Shown piece by piece: positions 1-8,710 of a stretch of DNA of 64,000 nucleotides. The translations under genes were made by a program, and so were the position numbers. The DNA is from Roseiarcus sp963836695 (GTDB lineage Bacteria > Pseudomonadota > Alphaproteobacteria > Rhizobiales > Beijerinckiaceae). The stretch's first letter is position 1, and each line of letters starts with the position of its first letter. The notes below the pieces were generated by a model. The model saw only the letters and a program-made list of their open reading frames with translations. It was not told the DNA's origin and did not search any database. The stretch covers positions 62,001 through 126,000 of the forward strand of contig CAWIKX010000040.1 in the NCBI GenBank assembly GCA_963836695.1, written 5' to 3'.

Positions 1-133
1 CTTAAAGAGCCAAATCTCGCGATAGGACCGGCGGAGACAGGAGCGACGCCTGGTTTGAGACTCTATCCGGCCGCTTGCAGGGATCGGGGGCCCAAGGGCG
101 CGTCCAGGTCTCGGCGCAATTGAGCCGGCCAGA
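1..133. other. flank left of the insertion sequence, no gene seen
   Basis: No coding region, RNA gene or repeat could be supported here. The stretch ends at the 6-base target duplication of the neighbouring IS481-type element. Confidence 0.5.
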
Positions 134-158
134 CCTAGGTGTTTAGTCCCGGCATTTG
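134..158. repeat. left target duplication plus terminal inverted repeat of the IS481 element
   Basis: These 25 bases are the exact reverse complement of 2304-2328. The outer six (CCTAGG) are the probable duplicated target and the rest is the left inverted repeat. Confidence 0.9.
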
Positions 159-593
159 ATGGTGCATTGTTTTCTCCGGCCTGGAGGGATGCGCTATGGG
201 ACAGGTTCTTAACGCAAGCGCCACGACGACAGAGGCGGTCCGTCGAGCGATACAGCACAGTCAAGCGAGCCTGAGGGAGCTGGCAAAGCGCTACGGGATC
301 AATCCGAAGACGGTCGCCAAGTGGAAACGACGAAAGTCCGTCTCCGATTTGCGGACGGGGCCGAGAGAACCAAAGTCGACGGTGCTGACGGTCGAAGACG
401 AGGCCGTCATCGTCGCCTTCCGTCGGCATACGCTGCTGCCGCTGGACGATTGCCTCTATTCCTTGCAGGCCACGATCCCGCATTTGACGCGATCAAGCCT
501 GCATCGCTGCCTTCAGCGCCATGGGATCAGCCGCTTGCCGGACGTCGAAGGCGACAAGCCCACAAGGAAGAAGTTCACGTCTTATACCAACGG

Positions 594-1199
594 TCATGAG
601 GGTTGACCGATGTGGGCCCATTTTCGCATTCCGATGGATGTGATCCGTTCAGGTTGGGCGATGAGCCTTCGCCATGCGTCGCAGGCAGCGTCGACGATGG
701 CGTCGTAGTTCTCGAAGACGGTGTTTGAGAGCCAGTTCTGACGGAGATACTGCCAGACGTTCTCAACCGGGTTCAACTCGGGGGCGCGTGAGGGCAGGAA
801 GATCGGGGTGATATTTTTGGGCACGTCGAGCTTGCCCGTCGTATGCCATCCGGCGCGATCGAGCAGCAGGACGGCGTGGGCCCCCTCAGCGACATTGCGC
901 GAGATCTCGTCGAGGTGAAGCTGCATCATGTCGGTGTCCGCGTAGGGCAAGGCGAGAGCCGCTCCGACACCGCGAGCAGGACAGATCGCGCCGAACAGAT
1001 AGGCGTTGTCGTAGCGCTGGTCGGCGGGCTGTCTGGGCCGCGTTCCGCGCCGGGCCCACTGGCGAACAAGGCCGTTCTTCTGGCCGATCCGGGCCTCGTC
1101 CTGGAACCATATCTCGACCGGCTCGTCTCGGGCAGACCGTCGAGATGAGCCGTCAGCGCGCGTGGGAAGTTTTTTTGAACGCCTCGACGATCCGCTCAT
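594..1199 (-). CDS. IS630-family transposase, catalytic DDE frame
   Basis: This frame holds the catalytic half: 'EIWFQDEARIGQKN' (first Asp), 'VLLLDRAGWH' (second Asp) and 'APELNPVENVWQ' (Glu). It overlaps the N-terminal frame by about 47 bases around the A7 run. Its first 20 or so residues are probably only read after a frameshift, since no family-like start is seen. Family members often read through this junction as 'FKKNFP', so a lost or gained base in the A run may have broken a once continuous gene. Confidence 0.8.
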   Translation of the reverse strand: MSGSSRRSKKLPTRADGSSRRSARDEPVEIWFQDEARIGQKNGLVRQWARRGTRPRQPADQRYDNAYLFGAICPARGVGAALALPYADTDMMQLHLDEISRNVAEGAHAVLLLDRAGWHTTGKLDVPKNITPIFLPSRAPELNPVENVWQYLRQNWLSNTVFENYDAIVDAACDAWRRLIAQPERITSIGMRKWAHIGQPS

Positions 1200-1662
1200 C
1201 CTGCGCCGGATGGCGCGGTCTTGCGCTGATGTGGGAGAAGCCGATCTTCTTCAGAAGCGTCCCGACATAGCGCTCGTGGAAGTCGACGCCGAACCGCTCG
1301 GCGATGACGCGCTTAAGATCGACACGCCGCCAGCGCACGACCCCGTCTCTCTCGCGCTCCGGGCCAGCCTCGACGATCTGCGTAAACTCGGCCACCTGCT
1401 GGGCCGAAAGCCGGGGCTTCGGGCCTTCCGTCCAGTTATCGAGAAGCCCCTCAAGACCGGAGGCGTTGAAGCGGTGAACCCAGTCGCGAAGCGTCTGGCG
1501 GTCCATGCCGCCGATCCTCGCGGCCGCCCCTCGGTCCATTCCGTCTCGAACCCCTGCCAACGATAGAAGCCGTCGGCTCTGGTTGACGTCTTTCGACCGG
1601 CGGGCCAGCCCCCGCAACTCTCCCGCCGAATAGTCCTCTCGCAATCTGACCGCTGAAGGCAT
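1153..1662 (-). CDS. IS630-family transposase, N-terminal frame (helix-turn-helix)
   Basis: From the ATG at 1662 ('MPSAVRLREDYSAGELR') this is about 169 residues with the two helix-turn-helix regions typical of the N-terminal half of IS630 transposases ('AAARIGGMDRQTLRDWVHRF' and a Winged-helix-like stretch before 'VGTLLKKIGFS'). It stops at 1153, just after an A7 run (T7 at 1170-1176 on the plus strand). A longer frame from 1731 exists but adds nothing family-like. Whether the shift into the next frame is programmed or a decay mutation cannot be decided here. Confidence 0.8.
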   Translation of the reverse strand: MPSAVRLREDYSAGELRGLARRSKDVNQSRRLLSLAGVRDGMDRGAAARIGGMDRQTLRDWVHRFNASGLEGLLDNWTEGPKPRLSAQQVAEFTQIVEAGPERERDGVVRWRRVDLKRVIAERFGVDFHERYVGTLLKKIGFSHISARPRHPAQDERIVEAFKKTSHAR

Positions 1663-2303
1663 GGCGCGAATCCTCTCGCGCCAACTTGAATCAGCCCCGC
1701 CGCGATTCGGGAATCCCCTATGAGTCAGCAACCAGAGCCTTTGGTATTATCTGATCGGCTTCTTTCACCTCGACATCGCCGAGGTGCAGACTGCCGAAGG
1801 CAAACTCTATCTATTCGTGGCCATCGACCGCACGAGCAAATTCGCATTCGTCCAGTTGGTGGAAAGCGCCAACCGGGTGACGGCCTCCGCCTTCCTGGTC
1901 GCGTTGATCGCCGCCATTCCCTACAAGATTTATACGATCCTGACGGATAACGGCATCCAGTTCCGCTTCGCGCCGCGCTACGCCGACGGCCCCACCGCGC
2001 GCTACATGACGCACATGTTCGACATGCGATGCCGCGAGAACAGCATCGAGCATCGCTTCACCAAGATCAATCATCCCTGGACCAACGGACAGGTCGAGCG
2101 AATGAACCGCACGATCAAGGAAGCGACCGTCAAACGCTACCAACTACGACACACACGAGCGGCTGAAGTCCCACCTCGCAAACTTCGTCGACGCTTACAA
2201 CTTCGCCCGACGATTGAAGACCCTCAAGGGCCTGACGCCCTACGAATTCATCGCCAAAGCATGGACAAAAGAGCCCAAAAAATTCAAACTCGACCCAATC
2301 CAC

Positions 2304-2328
2304 CAAATGCCGGGACTAAACACCTAGG
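2304..2328. repeat. right terminal inverted repeat plus target duplication of the IS481 element
   Basis: Perfect inverse of 134-158. The transposase stop TAG falls in the CCTAGG copy, so the target appears to supply the stop codon. Confidence 0.9.
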
Positions 2329-2347
2329 CTCAGAACATTGTCGGTTC

Positions 2348-3898
2348 TTACATTACGCCATCGAATTGGCGGGCAGCCGCCCGAATCGGACGGCCATTTA
2401 TGCCGTGAACGATACGCAATACATTCCTTAGGGCTTTTGCATATGCGGATTGATCATTTCTGTTGTAAATATAATTTGATCTCGCTTTCCTCTTTATGTT
2501 TTTTGTAACCTTAAACCCGGTTATCTCAGACTTCTTTCCATTTATTATTTTATATATTGGCGTCTCCGCGAGGAGCGAGAAGTCGCTAAATCTAATCCTG
2601 TCTAGATACTGAGCATGCTTTTCGAGGAACAATGCTGTCTGTTCCATATCCTTCACGGTCTCGCCCGGATATCCCTTGAACATTGAACAGCGAATGCTCA
2701 AGCCGGCTTCGAAGGCGTCGCGTATGAATTCAGAATTTCTCGCGACGGAGGTTCCCTTATCCATTCGATCCAAGAGCGTCTGGCTTCCCAATTCCAGCCC
2801 AAAGTTGATCCTTCTCATGCCACCCGCCACGGCAGAGAAAAGATCGCTTCGGGACAAGCCATTATCTTTGCGGAGGTCGACATGCACCGTGCCGATCCAT
2901 TCGGCGCCATTGACATAGCTTCGGACCTTAGAGGCAATCCCGCGGATCATGTCGGGGTACGAGTTCAGCTTAAGATCATGAAAAAGGAAACTTGTCGTCG
3001 CATGGCGGCGCGCCTGTTCTCGCATTTCGAGAAGAACATTCTCGATCGAGCGTGTTCGAAACGTTCGGCCGTTGACGGTGAGGACGTCACTGCAGAAGTG
3101 ACAACGGTCCCACTCGCATCCGCGCCCTGCCATCATGGGAATGATCCTGACGCGATAGCGGTCCCACGGAAAGTCGGTGTAGTCAGGCATCGGGGCGTCG
3201 TCCAGCTGCCGCAGCGGCGACGCTGGCTTGGTCCTTTGACCATCTGGCAGCGTCAGGCCGGAAAAGCGCGCTAAATTCTCACCATTGCAGACCGCCTCAA
3301 CAAGCGCCGAAATTTCCAAATCCAACTCAGCGCCGACGACCGCCGCCAGTCCCGGGACAGTTCGCCAAACGCCGGCAGCGTCGGCGTTGTTGAACATGGC
3401 GCCGCCGAGGAGCACCGGGATCTTTTTCTTAAGCGCTCGTTCTCCAATCTCTTTCACGCTATTAAAATGCTGAAAATAGGCAGAGAGAAGAACAATGTTC
3501 GGTTCGCGCTCCAGGGCGCGCTCAACCTCCTTCACCACTCTTGGGTGCGGTCGTTCAATCCACTTTTCACGCACCTTGCGGGCCAAGTTTCTTGGAACTC
3601 GCAGCCAAGGCGTTTCTGTCAGGTGAACTCTCTGTTTGAGGTAATCAACCCAGTTCTCCTGCCTCTCTCGTTCCGAAGCTGGAACGTCGTGGGCAAGCGG
3701 ACACAGGACTTGGACCCCGTGCCCTTGCTGACGGAGAGCCGCGACAAGGACGCCGACCGTCATCGTCGGAAACGTCGCGAAATTGTTCAGATCAACAATA
3801 AGAACGCGCCGACGACCATTGTTTTTGAGGTAATGGCCTTCCGTTGCAATTGAGTTGATCTGTGCCGTAGGCCCAAGCGCCCGCGTCGATTCACGCAT
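2348..3898 (-). CDS. B12-binding radical SAM protein
   Basis: About 516 residues from the ATG at 3898; a TTG at 3919 would add seven. The N-terminal 150 or so residues form a Rossmann-like cobalamin-binding domain ('RRVLIVDLNN...GVLVAALRQQGHGVQVL'; 'ILLSAYFQHFNSV'). Next comes a radical SAM core with 'GRGCEWDRCHFCSD', a Cx4Cx2C spacing frequent in B12-dependent radical SAM enzymes. Such enzymes carry out methylations and other radical rearrangements; the substrate cannot be told. The gene ends 20 bases from the IS target duplication, so its original downstream neighbours may have been displaced. The adjacent IS does not visibly truncate it. Confidence 0.8.
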   Translation of the reverse strand: MRESTRALGPTAQINSIATEGHYLKNNGRRRVLIVDLNNFATFPTMTVGVLVAALRQQGHGVQVLCPLAHDVPASERERQENWVDYLKQRVHLTETPWLRVPRNLARKVREKWIERPHPRVVKEVERALEREPNIVLLSAYFQHFNSVKEIGERALKKKIPVLLGGAMFNNADAAGVWRTVPGLAAVVGAELDLEISALVEAVCNGENLARFSGLTLPDGQRTKPASPLRQLDDAPMPDYTDFPWDRYRVRIIPMMAGRGCEWDRCHFCSDVLTVNGRTFRTRSIENVLLEMREQARRHATTSFLFHDLKLNSYPDMIRGIASKVRSYVNGAEWIGTVHVDLRKDNGLSRSDLFSAVAGGMRRINFGLELGSQTLLDRMDKGTSVARNSEFIRDAFEAGLSIRCSMFKGYPGETVKDMEQTALFLEKHAQYLDRIRFSDFSLLAETPIYKIINGKKSEITGFKVTKNIKRKARSNYIYNRNDQSAYAKALRNVLRIVHGINGRPIRAAARQFDGVM

Positions 3899-4040
3899 CG
3901 TTTTAAGCCCAAACAGCAAGTTGAATCGGCAGTCGGAAGACCGCCCCCAGGACCGCCACTATTGGCAATGTCCTCAAGTTTCTCAGGGCTGACAACCCAA
4001 CAGATGTGCTTGTTCTGCTTGGCGGTCCGGAGGCCCCAAT
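3899..4040 (-). other. gap upstream of the radical SAM gene, with an open frame lacking a start
   Basis: One minus-strand frame stays open from inside the adenine deaminase end through this gap. It reads 'KHICWVVSPEKLEDIA', then a Gly/Pro-rich stretch and 'STCC'. No ATG, GTG or TTG begins it in a sensible place, so it is not called a gene. It may be a remnant. Confidence 0.3.
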
Positions 4041-5750
4041 CTAATCTCGCACGAATTCGAATTTGTCGACATCCACGAGCCCCATGTCGGTGATCTTGAG
4101 ATGCGGGATCACCGGCAGCGGCAGGAAGGCGACCTGAAGAAAGGGCTCGGGCAGCGTCACGCCTAAGCCTTTGGCCGCGGCGCGCAGCGGGATCAGCGCC
4201 TCGCGCACCGCCTCGAAACTCATGAGGCTCATCAAGCCCGCCACAGGCAGCGGCAGTTCGGCGACGACCTTGCCATCGCGGACGACGGCAAACCCGCCCT
4301 CGGTCTCGCGCAAGCGGTTGACCGCCGCCGCCATGTCGACTTCATCGGCGCCGACCACGCACAGATTATGGCTGTCATGGCCGACGGACGAGGCGATCGC
4401 GCCACGCTTCATGCCGAAGCCGTGGACGAAGGCGGTCGCGTGATTGTCGTTGACGCCGTGGCGGGCGACGACCGAGACCTTGACGATGTCTTGGGCGAGA
4501 TCGACGCCGCGCTCGCCTTGTGCGAACGGCAGCGTCACGGATACGCGGTCGGTAATGATCTTGCCGGGAACGACGCCGATCGCCTGGGTCGACGGCCCCT
4601 GCCCCCTCGCAACGAAATCGGCCGGCTCGACCCGCCGCGCCTTGACGCTCTCGCGCCCGACCGGCGCAAGCGAGGCGCGCGCCGCAAACAGCGCGTCGTC
4701 CACCACGCGTCCGCCGGCAATCGTCATAGAAACGGCGCAGTGGTCGAGGTCGTCGATCACCACGAGATCGGCGCGCCAGCCCGGCGCGACGAGGCCGCGA
4801 TCCCTGAGGCCGAAGATGCGCGCGGCCGAAATCGACGCGGCGCGATAGGCGGCGAGCGGCGGCGCGCCAAGATTGATCGCCGTGCGGATCATGAAATCGA
4901 GATGGCCTTCTTCCGCGATGTCGAGCGGATTTCGGTCGTCGGTGCAAAGGGCGATGAACGGGGAATTGCGCTCGGTGATTATCGGCGCGAGCGCGTGCAG
5001 GTCCTTGCACACCGAGCCTTCGCGAACGAGCAATTGCATGCCCTTGGCAAGCTTCTCTCTTGCTTCGGGAAGGTTGGTGACCTCGTGGTCGGTGCGTGGG
5101 CCGGCGCTCAAGTAGCCGTTGAGGGCCAAGCCGCTAAGCAGCGGGCTGTGCCCGTCGATCGGCCTCGTCTGGAAGGCCGCGAGCTTGGCGAGGCAGGAGG
5201 GATCGCGGGCAAGCACGCCGGGAAAGTTCATGAATTCGGCCAGACCCAACACCTTGGGATGGTCGGCAACAGTCAGAAGATCGTCCGCCTCGAGGCGAGC
5301 GCCGGACGTTTCGAGCGCCGTCGCCGGGACGCAGCTCGAGAGCTGCACGCGCAGGTCCATCGCGGTCAGCATCGCAGCGTCGAGAAAGTAATGCAGGCCG
5401 GTCAGGCCGAGCACGTTAGCGATCTCGTGCGGATCACAGATGGACGTCGTCACGCCATGCTTAAGCACGCAGCGATCGAATTCGAGCGGCGTCAGAAGCG
5501 AGGATTCGACATGGCAATGCGTGTCGATGAATCCAGGAACGACGACCTTGCCGCTCACGTCGATCTCGCGGCTCCCCCGGTATTCGCCCATCGTTCCGAC
5601 AATGCGGTCGTTGCAGATCGCGACATCGCTCTTGATGAGCTCACCGCTCACGAGGTCGAAAATCCTCCCGCCCTTCAAGACGAGATCGGCTTCGGCGAGC
5701 CCCTGCCCTTGTTCGATGGCTCGCTTGAGAAAGGCGATGGCGTCGCTCAT
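4041..5750 (-). CDS. ade: adenine deaminase
   Basis: 569 residues, the normal length for Ade/YicP. The enzyme hydrolyses adenine to hypoxanthine and ammonia in purine salvage. The amidohydrolase metal motif 'GFIDTHCHVESS' (residues 73-84) is intact, followed by 'CDPHEIANV' and later 'LCTDDRNPLDIAEEGHLD', with the Ade C-terminal domain ('SVGHDSHNLCVVGAD'). The ATG at 5750 follows an AAGGATAG ribosome-binding stretch. A purine connection recurs at 42.6-49.4 kb. Confidence 0.95.
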   Translation of the reverse strand: MSDAIAFLKRAIEQGQGLAEADLVLKGGRIFDLVSGELIKSDVAICNDRIVGTMGEYRGSREIDVSGKVVVPGFIDTHCHVESSLLTPLEFDRCVLKHGVTTSICDPHEIANVLGLTGLHYFLDAAMLTAMDLRVQLSSCVPATALETSGARLEADDLLTVADHPKVLGLAEFMNFPGVLARDPSCLAKLAAFQTRPIDGHSPLLSGLALNGYLSAGPRTDHEVTNLPEAREKLAKGMQLLVREGSVCKDLHALAPIITERNSPFIALCTDDRNPLDIAEEGHLDFMIRTAINLGAPPLAAYRAASISAARIFGLRDRGLVAPGWRADLVVIDDLDHCAVSMTIAGGRVVDDALFAARASLAPVGRESVKARRVEPADFVARGQGPSTQAIGVVPGKIITDRVSVTLPFAQGERGVDLAQDIVKVSVVARHGVNDNHATAFVHGFGMKRGAIASSVGHDSHNLCVVGADEVDMAAAVNRLRETEGGFAVVRDGKVVAELPLPVAGLMSLMSFEAVREALIPLRAAAKGLGVTLPEPFLQVAFLPLPVIPHLKITDMGLVDVDKFEFVRD

Positions 5751-5838
5751 CAGCTATCCTTCCGAGGCCTCGCGCTAAACGCCCACGACATTCTTTCAGG
5801 CTTGCCGCGTCCGCTCAATAGGCCTCTGGACGCGCCGC

Positions 5839-7254
5839 CTATGTGGTGTTCGGGATCAAGCGGCCAAGCGCGGCGCCGATCACCCCCGCGAGTGCGATCA
5901 TCGCCAGAACTGCGACGAATCCGCCGGACGCGAAGCCCATGGCGCCGCCTGCGACCCCAAAAGAGCCGCCAAGAAAGGTGCACGCATTGACAAGACCCGA
6001 CCCCTGTCCCCTCTGCGCCGGCGACAGCGCCGAGAGCGCCAAGCGCGGCGCCGAGGCGTAAGGCACGGCCAGACCCGCGCCCATCGCAAACAGCCCGATG
6101 CCCAGCCAGACCGGGCCGCCGCCTCTCGAAACCGCCGCGCCGACAATGATGCAGGCGATCACGATGAGGGCCATCCCGCCGGTCACGGCGACGCCCAATC
6201 CGGCCCGGGCCACAACGCCGGAAGCGAACAACGCAAGCGCCAGCAGAGAGACGCTGAGCGGCAGCAGAGCGGCGCCCGCCTCGAGCGCGGTGAGGCCGAG
6301 CCCTTCCGGGCTCTGCGCGTAGAGGTTGAAGTAGAGCAGCAGGCTCATGATGCTGAACATCGCGAGCGAGCCGATGGCGAGACCCATGACGAAATCCCGT
6401 TGCGCGAAGAGCTTCCTGTCCACCAGCGGCTCCGCGATACGCGCCTCCACGATGACCAGAGCGACGAGCGCCCCCGCCGCCAGCGCCGCGAAGCCGATCA
6501 AGGGCGTCGGCGCCGCTCGCGCGTCCGGCAGCGCGTGCAAGGCGAACACCAGCGCGATCATGAAAGTCGCGAGCAGGATGAACCCGATCCAGTCGACGCT
6601 GACACCTCGCCTGGACTCTGTCGCCGCCGCAGCGCGCCCCATGACCATGATCGCCATTGCGGCTCCCACAAGGAGAGCGTTGAGCCAGAAGATCGCGCGC
6701 CAGTTCATGATGTGGGCGAGCGCGCCGCCGATGAGCGGTCCGATGCTGAAACCGAGCATCAGGAACCCGGTCCAGGCGCCGATCGCCGCCGCCCGACGCT
6801 CAGGCGCCGCGCCGGCGTCGACCGCAGCCAAGGTGCAAGGCACAGCCAGCGCCGCCCCGAGGCCCTGCAGGCTCCGTCCGGCCAACAGCGCGGTCTGCGT
6901 GCCGGAGACGGCGATCATACACGATGCGGCGGCGAACAGCGCGAGCCCGAACATCGACGCGGCGCGCGCGCCAAACCTGTCCGCCGCCCGTCCCCCGAGC
7001 ACGATGCAGGCCGCGGAGGCGACCAGATATGCATTGATCGCCCATTGAACGCCCGCCGGGTTGAGCGAAAGGTCAACGCGCATCTTTGGCAATGCGGCCA
7101 TGATTGCGGTTGAGTTGGCGCCGACCGCCAGCATCGCCAGACACGACGACCAGAGAATGGGCGCGAAGCCCTGACGCTCGTTAACTTTGCCCAGACGCGT
7201 CGCCTCCAAGACTTGAACCGGCCGCGAGCCCGTCGGGCACGGAGGCGACGACAT
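5839..7254 (-). CDS. MFS drug-type exporter (DHA2-like)
   Basis: 471 residues and strongly hydrophobic, with about 13-14 predicted membrane spans. Loop 2-3 carries the MFS signature 'GGRAADRFGARAASM' and span 5 has the antiporter-like 'GFLMLGFSIGPLIGGAL', typical of EmrB/QacA-type proton-driven exporters. It probably pumps a toxic compound out across the inner membrane; the substrate is unknown. The gene starts at the ATG at 7254, 77 bases from the divergent pyridoxal kinase gene. No regulator gene sits beside it. Confidence 0.88.
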   Translation of the reverse strand: MSSPPCPTGSRPVQVLEATRLGKVNERQGFAPILWSSCLAMLAVGANSTAIMAALPKMRVDLSLNPAGVQWAINAYLVASAACIVLGGRAADRFGARAASMFGLALFAAASCMIAVSGTQTALLAGRSLQGLGAALAVPCTLAAVDAGAAPERRAAAIGAWTGFLMLGFSIGPLIGGALAHIMNWRAIFWLNALLVGAAMAIMVMGRAAAATESRRGVSVDWIGFILLATFMIALVFALHALPDARAAPTPLIGFAALAAGALVALVIVEARIAEPLVDRKLFAQRDFVMGLAIGSLAMFSIMSLLLYFNLYAQSPEGLGLTALEAGAALLPLSVSLLALALFASGVVARAGLGVAVTGGMALIVIACIIVGAAVSRGGGPVWLGIGLFAMGAGLAVPYASAPRLALSALSPAQRGQGSGLVNACTFLGGSFGVAGGAMGFASGGFVAVLAMIALAGVIGAALGRLIPNTT

Positions 7255-7331
7255 CAGGCGCCTGCCAAGAAACCGTTCCCGCGGTCGCGCCGCTTTGACG
7301 CCGCCCCCGAATCGTCCTCTCGTTGGTGGCC

Positions 7332-8186
7332 ATGCTTGCGCCCATCCTCACCATCCAATCGCACGTCGTCTACGGCCATGTGGGGAATTCGGCGGCCGTG
7401 TTTCCTCTTCAGCGGCTTGGGCGCGAGGTCTGGCCCTTGATGACGGTGCAATATTCCAGCCACGTGGGCTATGCCGGCTGGCGCGGTCGCGCCTTCGACG
7501 CAGGCATGATCGACGATTGCCTGAGCGGCCTCGAGGCGATCGGCGTGCTGCCGCGCTGCGCCGGCCTCCTGACCGGGTACCTCGGCAAGGCGGAGATCGG
7601 TGAAGCAGCGCTCAGGGCGCTTGACCGCATTCGCGCCGCCAACGGCGTTGGGACTTACGCGTGCGATCCGGTAATCGGCGATGTGGGTCAGGGGATTTAC
7701 GTGGCCGCCGGCGTCGGCGAGTTCTTCCGCGACCGGGCCCTGCCGCTTGCGACTATCGCCACGCCAAACGCCTTTGAGCTCGAATGGCTGACTGGCGAGC
7801 CGGTGAATACCTTGCAGGGCGCGCGCCGCGCGATTGCGGCGTTGCGGGCGCGGGGCCCGCGGGTCGTGGCGGCGACATCGCTTAAGCTCGACGATACGCC
7901 TGTCGGCGCCCTCGACGTTTTGGCCGGGGATGAAGCCGGGCTTTGGCGAGTGCGCACGCCAAACCTGTCGATTTCCGTTAATGGTTCCGGCGATGTGTTC
8001 GCGGCCCTCTTCTTTCATCATTGGCTCGAGACGCATGACACGCCAGCGACCCTATCGCGCGCGACATCGTCGGTTCACGCGGTCGTGAAGGCCACTTTGG
8101 CCTCGGGCTCGCGCGAACTGAGCCTGATCGCCGCTCAAGACGAGTTTACTAACTCATCGCAACTTTTCGCGGCGGAAGCGGTTTGA
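7332..8186 (+). CDS. pdxY: pyridoxal kinase (PdxY type)
   Basis: About 284 residues. The start 'MLAPILTIQSHVVYGHVGNSAAVFPLQRLG' region closely matches PdxY, and the ribokinase-fold ATP/active-site end 'SVNGSGDVFAALFF' contains the catalytic Asp after GSG. It phosphorylates pyridoxal with ATP in the B6 salvage pathway. A TTG three codons upstream (7323) is an alternative start; the ATG at 7332 fits family proteins better. It is divergent from the MFS gene. Confidence 0.93.
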   Translation: MLAPILTIQSHVVYGHVGNSAAVFPLQRLGREVWPLMTVQYSSHVGYAGWRGRAFDAGMIDDCLSGLEAIGVLPRCAGLLTGYLGKAEIGEAALRALDRIRAANGVGTYACDPVIGDVGQGIYVAAGVGEFFRDRALPLATIATPNAFELEWLTGEPVNTLQGARRAIAALRARGPRVVAATSLKLDDTPVGALDVLAGDEAGLWRVRTPNLSISVNGSGDVFAALFFHHWLETHDTPATLSRATSSVHAVVKATLASGSRELSLIAAQDEFTNSSQLFAAEAV

Positions 8187-8274
8187 TCCCCCGAACGGTA
8201 CGTTTACTTTTTTCGCACATCGGCGCATGAGTGAGCGGGGTCCCGTGTACAATGCGGGTGAAAGGGGAGCGTTC

Positions 8275-8649
8275 ATGATACTTCAAGCCGGCGCCTTGGG
8301 CGCCATCGCGCTCGGAATCGTCCTCGCTTCGACCTCAGCCGACGCCCAGGCGACTCATCACCGAGCGAAGCACCCGGCGGTGGCCGGCGCAGCCGGCCGT
8401 CAGATTATTGTTCGCCAGGGCATTGAGCCGTGGCTGACTATGGGCACATGGGCGCCGGTCGGCTCCCGCAATGGCTATGCGCTCGACACCCTGACGTCGC
8501 CGACGCAGCGCAACACTGTCCAGGGCACGTTCGTAGGCATGCGAGGCAACGACCGGCTGCCGAACGAGGTTCGCCTCCCGCAAGCGAACCGGCCGTTGAT
8601 CACTGTTTCGTCGCCTGGTTTAAGCGGGCCGTGGTTCGACTGGTATTAA
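8275..8649 (+). CDS. small exported protein of unknown function
   Basis: 124 residues from the ATG at 8275, which follows an AAAGGGGAG ribosome-binding stretch; an in-frame upstream ATG at 8227 lacks one. Residues 1-24 look like a signal peptide ending 'STSADAQA'. The mature part is basic, then rich in Thr, Pro and Asn, with no catalytic motif. It ends 'GPWFDWY'. No family was recognised. Confidence 0.65.
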   Translation: MILQAGALGAIALGIVLASTSADAQATHHRAKHPAVAGAAGRQIIVRQGIEPWLTMGTWAPVGSRNGYALDTLTSPTQRNTVQGTFVGMRGNDRLPNEVRLPQANRPLITVSSPGLSGPWFDWY

Positions 8650-8710
8650 TCGATTGTTATTAACGTGACCCGCCCGCACGCTAGGGGGTGCTGCGGGTAC
8701 GGGACTGTGA

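Larger units (their letters stand above)
585..1747 (-). mobile_element. IS630-family element inserted in the IS481 transposase
   Basis: The insertion begins TACCAA and ends TTGGTA(T), with imperfect inverted ends. It is flanked by TA at 583-584 and 1748-1749, matching the TA target duplication known for IS630/Tc1 elements. It carries two overlapping minus-strand reading frames that together make an IS630 transposase. Its precise fit inside an IS481 codon shows it arrived second. The exact right end could be 1746 or 1747. Confidence 0.85.
196..2327 (+). pseudogene. IS481-family transposase, interrupted and frameshifted
   Basis: The N-terminal part (196-584) has a helix-turn-helix of the type 'SLRELAKRYGINPKTVAKWK'. 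The C-terminal part resumes at 1750 with the DDE core: Asp in 'HLDIAEV', Asp in 'LTDNGIQF' and Glu in 'NGQVERMNR'. Removing 585-1749 (IS630 element plus one TA) rejoins the codons exactly, giving 'KFTSY' then 'LIGFFHLD'. A second lesion is an extra A near 2142-2143. Past it the correct frame reads 'DTHERLKSHLANF' and ends at a TAG at 2325-2327, inside the right target duplication. The original product would have been about 320 residues. Confidence 0.88.
134..2328 (+). mobile_element. IS481-family element with target duplication, split by an IS630-type insertion
   Basis: The element itself runs about 140-2322. Its ends are perfect inverted repeats beginning TGTTTAGTCCCGG. They are flanked on both sides by CCTAGG (134-139 and 2323-2328), which fits the NCTAGN target and 6-bp duplication known for IS481. 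Without the inner insertion the element would be about 1.02 kb, close to the usual IS481 length. It carries one transposase gene on the plus strand, interrupted at 584/1750 and also frameshifted near 2142. The copy therefore looks immobile unless helped in trans. Confidence 0.9.

Noticed and set aside
4368..5990. 540-codon open frame on the plus strand across adenine deaminase
   Set aside because: It is antisense to a clear adenine deaminase, is Arg/Gly/Asp-rich and resembles no family; high GC explains it.
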